Of a stretch of 64,000 bases of DNA, positions 58,557-64,000 are shown piece by piece. Both the position numbers and the translations under genes were made by a program. How positions within the stretch are numbered: the first letter of the stretch is position 1; each line of letters starts with the position of its first letter. A model generated the notes under the pieces. The model did no database searches. It was given only the letters and a program-made list of their open reading frames with translations, and was not told the origin of the DNA. Origin of the DNA: Bacillus sp. JCM 19058 (GTDB lineage Bacteria > Bacillota > Bacilli > Bacillales_H > Bacillaceae_D); NCBI GenBank assembly GCA_001310555.1, contig BAXO01000002.1, positions 52,119 through 116,118 on the forward strand, given 5' to 3'.

Positions 58557-59412
58557 ATGGAATCATTAGCGCTAAATGGATTAACGATTACTTGGTTAAA
58601 CGGCGGTGTGACTCATATGGACGGCGGAGCGATGTTCGGTGTCGTGCCGAAGCCGCTTTGGGGCAAAAAAATATCCGTTCAATGAGAACAATCAAATTGA
58701 GCTTCGGACGGATCCGATGTTAATCGAAATAGGTGACCGGCGAATTCTTGTCGACAGCGGTATTGGAAATGGACGCTTTACCGATAAGCAACGAAGAAAC
58801 TACGGTATTCGAGAGGAATCGTTTATTAAGGCTGATTTGGCAAAGAATGGCTTAAGTCCGGATGATATCGACTATATTTTAATGACACACCTTCATTTTG
58901 ATCACGCCTCCGGACTCGCTGAGGGAGAGGCAGGAGCGGAAAGGTCGGTTTTTAAAAATGCCAAGATTTATGCTTCTGCTGTGGAATGGGAGGAAATGAA
59001 AAATCCGAATATCCGTTCGCGCAATACGTATTGGGAACAAAACTGGAAGCCTGTTAAGGAGCAGGTCACTACATTTACAGGGCGGGTAGAGGTCATTCCT
59101 GGAGTAACATTAATTCATACTGGTGGGCATAGCGACGGGCATTCGATTATTGTTATTGAGCATGAAGGGGAGACCTTGATTCATTTAGCAGATCTCATGC
59201 CTACTCACGCCCATCAAAACGTACTCTGGGTGCTAGCTTATGATGATTATCCGCTAGATTCCATTGCGGCTAAGCAGAAATGGCAGGCATTTGCGGCTGA
59301 AAGAGATGCTTGGTATTTATTTTACCACGATTACAAATATCGTGCCTTAAAATGGGGAACTGACGGAAAGGTTGTCTCGGCTGTGGAAAGAGAGAGACGT
59401 CTGTACGAATAA
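58557..59412 (+). CDS. ytnP: Metallo-beta-lactamase-fold lactonase YtnP (one frameshift)
   Basis: Dinuclear zinc hydrolase; B. subtilis YtnP degrades quorum-sensing lactones. ATG 58557 after [29 protein letters not shown] is N-terminal; a shift in the A7 run near 58665-58671 joins [20 protein letters not shown]. Metal motif HLHFDHASG (HxHxDH) near residue 113, then [15 protein letters not shown] His in [15 protein letters not shown] near residue 190, Asp in [11 protein letters not shown] and a late His in [10 protein letters not shown]. About 284 residues, the normal length. Co-oriented with trmB. Confidence 0.88.
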
Positions 59413-59416
59413 ATGA

Positions 59417-59460
59417 TAAAAAACGAGTGTGAGAAAATCGATTCTCATTCTCGTTTTTAA
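59417..59460. terminator. Bidirectional terminator between ytnP and ytzB
   Basis: AAAAACGAG / CTCGTTTTT with inner GTGAGAA / TTCTCAT pairing, in the gap between convergent genes; T runs on both strands. Confidence 0.85.
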
Positions 59461-59480
59461 AATTGCTGTAAGTCCTTTCG

Positions 59481-59790
59481 TCAGCTCGATGTCATTTCCA
59501 AGATGAGCCCAGATTTCGTATCGACGACAAAATCGTACTGAACGGTTCCGCTATCTGTTGAGGTTGTGAGTCCTCCATGATAAACCTCATAAGGAATGGA
59601 ATGTCTCTCAATCGTATCTGGCATCATATGGATCCAAGAGCCTGTAATGGTATGTGAGGCCGATGCCGCTTTTTTTTACGAGCTTTAACGCTTTCTCTGG
59701 TGAAATACGCTCCGGTCTTAAGGCTGGTCTTAGCAAGTAGCCTGCGGCAAAGCCAATCGTCACTCCTAAGGCAAATCGTTTTATGCTCAT
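59481..59790 (-). CDS. ytzB: PepSY-domain membrane-anchored protein YtzB (one frameshift)
   Basis: About 102 residues. N-terminal membrane segment FALGVTIGFAAGYLLR (residues 5-20), then PERISPEKALKLVKKA, the first half of a PepSY domain. The frame shifts in the T8 run near 59669-59676; the continuation TITGSWIHMMPDTIERHSIP, then VYHGGLTTSTDSGTVQYDFVV and LILEMTSS completes the domain and stops at 59481. AAAGGAG precedes the start. It corresponds in position to B. subtilis ytzB beside ytnP and ytoP. Role unknown; PepSY proteins often modulate extracellular proteases. Confidence 0.82.
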
Positions 59791-60009
59791 CAAATTTGTT
59801 CTCCTTTCGGAAAAGTTTTTTTTAGGTGACGCTCAATTAGGCATGAGCTTCAGTTTCATTTGCTATTTTTTTTCGGACATGCAGTTTTAGTATATCGAAA
59901 ACTGTCGCAATTTCCAATCAGATTTCCGGATAGATAAATGTGGAAGTTAACAAGACTTTTCGCTACAATGAAAAAGGGAATACTTAGAGGAGCGAAAGGA
60001 GTTCTTATT

Positions 60010-61081
60010 ATGAATCAGGGAACGCTTGCCATGTTTAAGACATTGACTGAGCTTCAAGGGGCGCCGGGGTTCGAACACGAAGTTCGTCATTTTGTGCGCA
60101 AAGAGATCGAACCGTATGCCGATGAGATTGTTCAGGATCGGCTCGGAAGCATTTTTGGGGTGAAAAGAGGAGACGATCAAGGTCCGACGATCATGGTTGC
60201 CGGACATATGGATGAAGTAGGCTTTATGGTCTCATCCATTAATGACAAAGGACTCATTCGCTTTCAAACCTTGGGAGGCTGGTGGAGTCAAGTACTGCTG
60301 GCGCAACGGGTACAAATTATGACAGAGCACGGACCTGTCATAGGTGTCATTGGATCAACACCGCCCCATCTGCTAGAGGAATCGCACCGGAAAAAGCCGA
60401 TGGACATTAAAGAAATGTATATTGACATTGGAGCCGACGACAAAGAAGATGCTGAAAAAAATTGGCATTAGGCCTGGTCAGCAAATTGTTCCGGTTTGCC
60501 CGTTCACACCGATGGCGAACGAAAAGAAAATTTTGGCGAAATCATGGGATAATCGCTATGGGGTTGGTTTAGCGATAGAGCTGTTAAAGGAACTACAAAA
60601 CGAAGCGATACCGAACCTTCTTTATTCCGGTGCGACTGTTCAGGAAGAGGTTGGGCTACGTGGAGCACAGACGGCGGCAAATTTGATTAAGCCAGACCTT
60701 TTTTATGCGTTGGATGCCAGCCCGGCTAATGATGCTACTGGGGGAAAAGATGCCTTCGGTCATTTAGGAAAAGGGGCTCTATTGCGAATTCTTGATCGAA
60801 CAATGATCACGCATAAAGGAATGAAGGAATTTATCTTGGATACGGCAGAAACGAATAACATTCCATATCAATACTTTATTTCACAAGGTGGAACTGATGC
60901 GGGTCGTGTTCATTTAAGCGGAAATGGCGTTCCATCTGCGGTCATCGGCATTTGCTCACGTTATATTCATACAGCAGCCTCGATCGTTCATGTGGATGAT
61001 TATGCAGCAGCGAAGGAGCTGCTTATCAAGCTCGTCAAGTCTTGTAATCGTTCAACATTTAATACGATCATTAATCAATAG
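60010..61081 (+). CDS. ytoP: M42-family aminopeptidase YtoP (one frameshift)
   Basis: Cytoplasmic metallo-aminopeptidase of about 357 residues. ATG 60010 after AAAGGAG. Metal and catalytic residues: His in [11 protein letters not shown] near residue 65, Asp in [12 protein letters not shown], the Glu pair in [12 protein letters not shown], Asp in [10 protein letters not shown] and His in [11 protein letters not shown]. The A7 run near 60453-60459 shifts the frame, joining [19 protein letters not shown]. Similar in length to B. subtilis YtoP and PepA/FrvX-type glutamyl aminopeptidases. A DUF84 gene follows 75 bases later. Confidence 0.88.
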
Positions 61082-61156
61082 CAAACGCTAAAGCCTGTTG
61101 GACAGCTTTTACCTATCAGATGACTGGAAACGATCATTGACAGAAGGTGAAACAAT

Positions 61157-61679
61157 ATGAAGCTAGCAATTGGAACAAAAAAATCCCGCTAAAGTACATG
61201 CTGTCCAGGAAGTTTTCATCCGCGAGCATTTATCAATTGTCACTGTTGATGCCTCTTCTGGGGTTTCTGCTCAGCCGCGTTCCGATGAGGAGACGATGCA
61301 AGGAGCACTTAACAGAGCGGAAGCAAGCTTACATACAAGTGGAGCTGAACTGGCCATCGGTCTAGAGGGAGGAGTGACGGAAACTCCTTCAGGGTGGATG
61401 CTTTGTAATTGGGGAGCACTTGTCACTGAAAATGGACAGTTTTGGTTAGCAAGTGGAGCGAAAATCCCCTTGCCGAATTCGATTACGGAGCCTTTGCTTG
61501 CTGGGGCTGAATTAGGTGAAATCATCGCAGAATTGACGAAGGATAAGGACAGCCATAAAAAGGATGGGGCGATCGGCTATTTAACTGCTCGCACGGTTTC
61601 CCGTAAAGAAATGTTTACCCACATTGTTCAACTGCTTTACGGACAATATCGTTTTGAATACCAATCCTTTACTCATTAA
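61157..61679 (+). CDS. DUF84 / inosine-xanthosine triphosphatase-like protein (one frameshift)
   Basis: About 173 residues. ATG at 61157 after GAAGGTG; MKLAIGTKNPAKVHAVQEVF is restored if one A is removed from the A7 run near 61178-61184. DASSGVSAQPRSDEETMQGA and GAELAIGLEGGV near residue 65 are the family core; homologues (E. coli YjjX) hydrolyse ITP/XTP to the diphosphate. KKDGAIGYLTARTVSRKEMF closes the protein. Co-oriented with ytoP and probably in one transcript with it. House-cleaning nucleotidase role inferred. Confidence 0.82.
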
Positions 61680-61681
61680 TT

Positions 61682-61716
61682 CACGAGCGAGAGAGACTTA
61701 CTCTTGCTCGTGTTTT
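61682..61716 (+). terminator. Terminator after the DUF84 gene
   Basis: CACGAGCGAGAG / CTCTTGCTCGTG (one G-U pair) followed by TTTTCTTA, directly after the stop. Confidence 0.85.
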
Positions 61717-61758
61717 CTTATGTCAGAAATCCATAGCCTGAACTCGCTGTAAAGCTAA

Positions 61759-61807
61759 AATAAGAAAGGAGACTGGCTTTCACCATAACTCCTTTCTTAT
61801 TAGTTTT
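61759..61807 (-). terminator. Terminator for ytoQ (second hairpin in the convergent gap)
   Basis: AATAAGAAAGGAG / CTCCTTTCTTATT, a perfect 13-base stem with a 17-base loop. T residues follow on the plus strand (AGTTTTTA) and a short TTTTA on the minus strand. It lies between the convergent DUF84 and ytoQ genes and may act on both. Confidence 0.7.
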
Positions 61808-61884
61808 TATCCGCTTATGCTCGATGCCCCCGCTCTGAGCTTGCAAGTAAAACGCTGTTCATAAGGAAGCAGGTAAAGCGGGGT

Positions 61885-62334
61885 TTATTTCTCTTCAAAA
61901 ATATAAGAAACAGCCTGCAAGGCCTGTGCTGGCGTTTCAACAACGACCTGTGCTTTATTGGAAAGCTCCTTCAATGGATGATGCAGCTTTTCGGGTCGAA
62001 TTAAAATTAATGGCTTTTGTAAGGCGATCGCGGTTGCAGCATCCATCGCTGTATTCCACTGCTTGTATTGTTCGCCAAAAAGGGCAATGACGAGATCGCT
62101 TTTTTTCAGCAATACGTGTGTCCGTAAGTTATTAATGCTCGAAGCAGCCTCATCCTTTAAAACGTTATTTGGCTGCGTTCCGAGAATCTCTTCTCCGATA
62201 TTATCGGAACGCTCATGATTTTCCATTGGACCTGTAAAAGATACAGGGAGCCCCTTCTCCTTTGCGGCCTTCTTGATTTCTTCGCGCCATGCACTGTGGA
62301 TTTCTCCTGCCAAATAAATAGAAAGTTTCATCAT
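61885..62334 (-). CDS. ytoQ: YtoQ family protein
   Basis: An intact 149-residue protein of the YtoQ family, related in fold to nucleoside 2-deoxyribosyltransferases. KLSIYLAGEIHSAWREEIKK at the N terminus, then SFTGPMENHERSDNIGEEIL and KKSDLVIALFGEQYKQWNTA with AMDAATAIALQKPLILIRP. AGGAGG is six bases before the first of two ATGs. Function unknown. It lies within the yto/ytp cluster as in B. subtilis. Confidence 0.88.
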   Translation of the reverse strand: MMKLSIYLAGEIHSAWREEIKKAAKEKGLPVSFTGPMENHERSDNIGEEILGTQPNNVLKDEAASSINNLRTHVLLKKSDLVIALFGEQYKQWNTAMDAATAIALQKPLILIRPEKLHHPLKELSNKAQVVVETPAQALQAVSYIFEEK

Positions 62335-62605
62335 ATCCCGCCTCCTAGCTTATTGTCCTTTCTAGTATAACGAAAATGACCGATTGCGGACAACTAACCG
62401 AATGTTATCCAGTGAACTCACATAATTGAAGCTCTAACAAATCTGATTTCTATCTTAAATCGCCTGTGCGCCGCTTAAATCATAAAACTCAAAGTCTGAT
62501 AAAATGACTTCTGTCTTGTCAGGTGTGAAGGTTCGGGTTATGATAAATAAGAAATTTAAGAGAAAGATATGTAAAGAATGAAATAGGACGAGGAGATGCA
62601 GGCTA

Positions 62606-63616
62606 TTGAAATCATTTCTACAAAAAAAAGGGATTCAGCTTTCTTGGAAAGTATACTTTATTACAGCAATGAGCCATATGGCGTTGGGGCTTTTCTCTTC
62701 ATTGATTATCGGGCTGATCATTTCGACGATCGGAGAACAATTGGGCTGGTCTTTATTTGAAGAAATTGGAGAAGTAGCAATGAGTCTTGTAGGGCCGGCA
62801 ATCGGAGTTGCGGTCGCCTATAGCTTAAACGCTCCTAGGCTCGTTTTATTTGCAGCGGTCATTAGTGGAGCGGTAGGTGCGACGCTTGGGGGTCCGGCAG
62901 GAAGCTTTGTCGCAGCAATTATATCAACCGAAATTGGCAAGCTCGTTTCTCAGGAAACGAAAATTGACATTATTCTTACCCCGTTTGTAACGATTATGGC
63001 GGGTTTTTTAACAGCATTGACGGTCGGTGCGGGAATTCAAAGTGGTATGCAGCAACTTGGTAAGCTAATTATGTGGGCAACTGAGCAACAACCGGTTATA
63101 ATGGGAATAATCGTAGCAACTGTCATGGGGCTGGCACTCACAGCACCGATTTCAAGTGCCGCGCTTGCGATTATGCTGGACTTGGAAGGGATTGCCGCAG
63201 GAGCAGCGACAGTAGGCTGTGCTGCTCAAATGATTGGTTTTGCTGTGAGCAGCTATCGCGAAAATAAATGGTCAGGCATTATTGCGCTTGGGCTCGGAAC
63301 ATCCATGCTACAAGTGACGAATATTTTCAAAAATCCTGCGATTCTAATCCCGCCGACGGTTGCTGGTGCCTTACTTGCACCAGTTGCAACAATCGGTTTT
63401 GGCATGACGAATAATGCTGCTGGTGCCGGTATGGGAACTAGTGGGTTTGTCGGCACGATTATGACCTTTACTGATATGGGATTTTCGGGAAAGGTTTACC
63501 TTGGTGTCATCCTCTTACACTTCCTAGGACCGGCCCTAATTAGCTGGCTTCTGTCAGAATGGCTGCGAAAAAAGGGATTGATCCGCTTTGGCGATCAAAA
63601 AATCGAACAATCGTAA
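62606..63616 (+). CDS. PTS_EIIC_2-family membrane protein
   Basis: An intact 336-residue polytopic membrane protein (about eight to nine hydrophobic segments). WKVYFITAMSHMALGLFSSL, VGPAIGVAVAYSLNAPRLVL, GGPAGSFVAAIISTEIGKLV and NNAAGAGMGTSGFVGTI are typical of the PTS_EIIC_2 (regulation of toxin production) family. The TTG start has AGGAG 11 bases upstream. No EIIA or EIIB gene is nearby, so sugar transport by the PTS is not established. It ends 14 bases before ytpP and may be co-transcribed with it. Confidence 0.8.
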   Translation: MKSFLQKKGIQLSWKVYFITAMSHMALGLFSSLIIGLIISTIGEQLGWSLFEEIGEVAMSLVGPAIGVAVAYSLNAPRLVLFAAVISGAVGATLGGPAGSFVAAIISTEIGKLVSQETKIDIILTPFVTIMAGFLTALTVGAGIQSGMQQLGKLIMWATEQQPVIMGIIVATVMGLALTAPISSAALAIMLDLEGIAAGAATVGCAAQMIGFAVSSYRENKWSGIIALGLGTSMLQVTNIFKNPAILIPPTVAGALLAPVATIGFGMTNNAAGAGMGTSGFVGTIMTFTDMGFSGKVYLGVILLHFLGPALISWLLSEWLRKKGLIRFGDQKIEQS

Positions 63617-63630
63617 GGAGTGCAGAATTC

Positions 63631-63969
63631 ATGGAAAAATTGAAAAGCGTCGAGCAATTTCGTGAAATTACGGAAAAGGAGGCTGCCGTCTTTCTTTTCT
63701 CGGCAGACTGGTGTCCAGATTGCCGTGCGATCGAACCAGATTTGCCAAGAATCGAAGCCGACTTCCCGTCTTTTTCTTTTTACTACGTCGATCGTGATGA
63801 ATTTATCGATTTGTGCGGTGAGCTTGCCATTTTTGGTATCCCAAGCTTTATCGCCTATGCCGGTGGCAATGAAGTCGATCGCTTCGTCAGCAAAGATCGG
63901 AAAACAGCAGAAGAAATTGAACAATTCCTTCTGGAGCTGAGGCAAAAAGCTCCTGAATCCTGTGTCTAA
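63631..63969 (+). CDS. ytpP: Thioredoxin-like protein YtpP
   Basis: An intact 112-residue thioredoxin-fold protein. ATG at 63631 follows AAGGAG. The active site FSADWCPDCRAIEPDLPRIE near residue 25 has a CPDC motif in place of CGPC; the cis-Pro is in FGIPSFIAYAGG near residue 75. Cytoplasmic, no signal peptide. Orthologous by sequence and place to B. subtilis YtpP, which can act in low-molecular-weight-thiol redox. Complete within the window. Confidence 0.92.
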   Translation: MEKLKSVEQFREITEKEAAVFLFSADWCPDCRAIEPDLPRIEADFPSFSFYYVDRDEFIDLCGELAIFGIPSFIAYAGGNEVDRFVSKDRKTAEEIEQFLLELRQKAPESCV

Positions 63970-64000
63970 AAGTGGAGCTGTCCTATAAAGGTCATATATT

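Overview
The window looks like chromosomal DNA of a Bacillaceae bacterium (Firmicutes). The evidence is TTG/GTG starts behind strong AGGAGG ribosome binding sites, a T-box leader, a Firmicute-type BirA operator, and long stretches in the gene order of the Bacillus subtilis ytqB-ytpA-ytpB and ytzE-ytkP-ytmP-ytzH-ytmQ-ytnP-ytzB-ytoP-ytpP regions. Moderate GC, a Geobacillus-like mtlA-mtlR-mtlF-mtlD order and the dispersed repeats suggest an environmental, perhaps alkaliphilic, Bacillus relative. I cannot name the species.

Layout. 0.2-11.1 kb: housekeeping block with a DUF1540 protein, gamma carbonic anhydrase, YtpA, YtpB, beta carbonic anhydrase, a tandem 20-bp repeat array, MnmM (YtqB), an MFS transporter, T-box-regulated leuS and BirA-regulated bioY. 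11.2-13.9 kb: small enzymes (phosphotransferase, extradiol-dioxygenase-like VOC protein, DinB-like protein). 14-22.3 kb: a sugar-catabolic island with GntR regulator, class II aldolase, PfkB kinase, SIS protein and ROK kinase, then a serine hydrolase and a sulfatase. 22.5-26.6 kb: YolD-like, Hsp20, luciferase-like monooxygenase, VOC protein and a Y-family DNA polymerase. 26.8-32.2 kb: mannitol operon mtlARFD. 32.3-42.3 kb: methyltransferase, acetyltransferase, YjbQ-like enzyme, galactonate dehydratase with an SMP-30-like lactonase, two overlapping ABC exporter genes in a more AT-rich patch, and a 2-hydroxyacid dehydrogenase. 42.9-48.3 kb: cell-envelope block with a MurJ/YtgP flippase, two tandem SEDS proteins and an RsuA pseudouridine synthase. 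48.6-64 kb: the yt* block, interrupted by a TetR-MFS pair, a HicB-like gene and purU.

A dominant property is that more than half of the genes are split by one or more single-base frameshifts, nearly always in A or T runs, including the essential leuS (about seven). The fragments join into full-length, motif-complete proteins. Uncorrected homopolymer errors are therefore far more likely than gene decay, and I annotate these genes as whole loci with the shift positions noted.

No rRNA, tRNA, CRISPR array, prophage or intact insertion sequence was seen. Non-coding structure includes two related arrays of about 20-bp units (4.4 and 51.8 kb), a short MITE-like element before the GntR gene, two copies of another dispersed repeat (19.5 and 42.4 kb), many intrinsic terminators and one possible short RNA gene near 56 kb.
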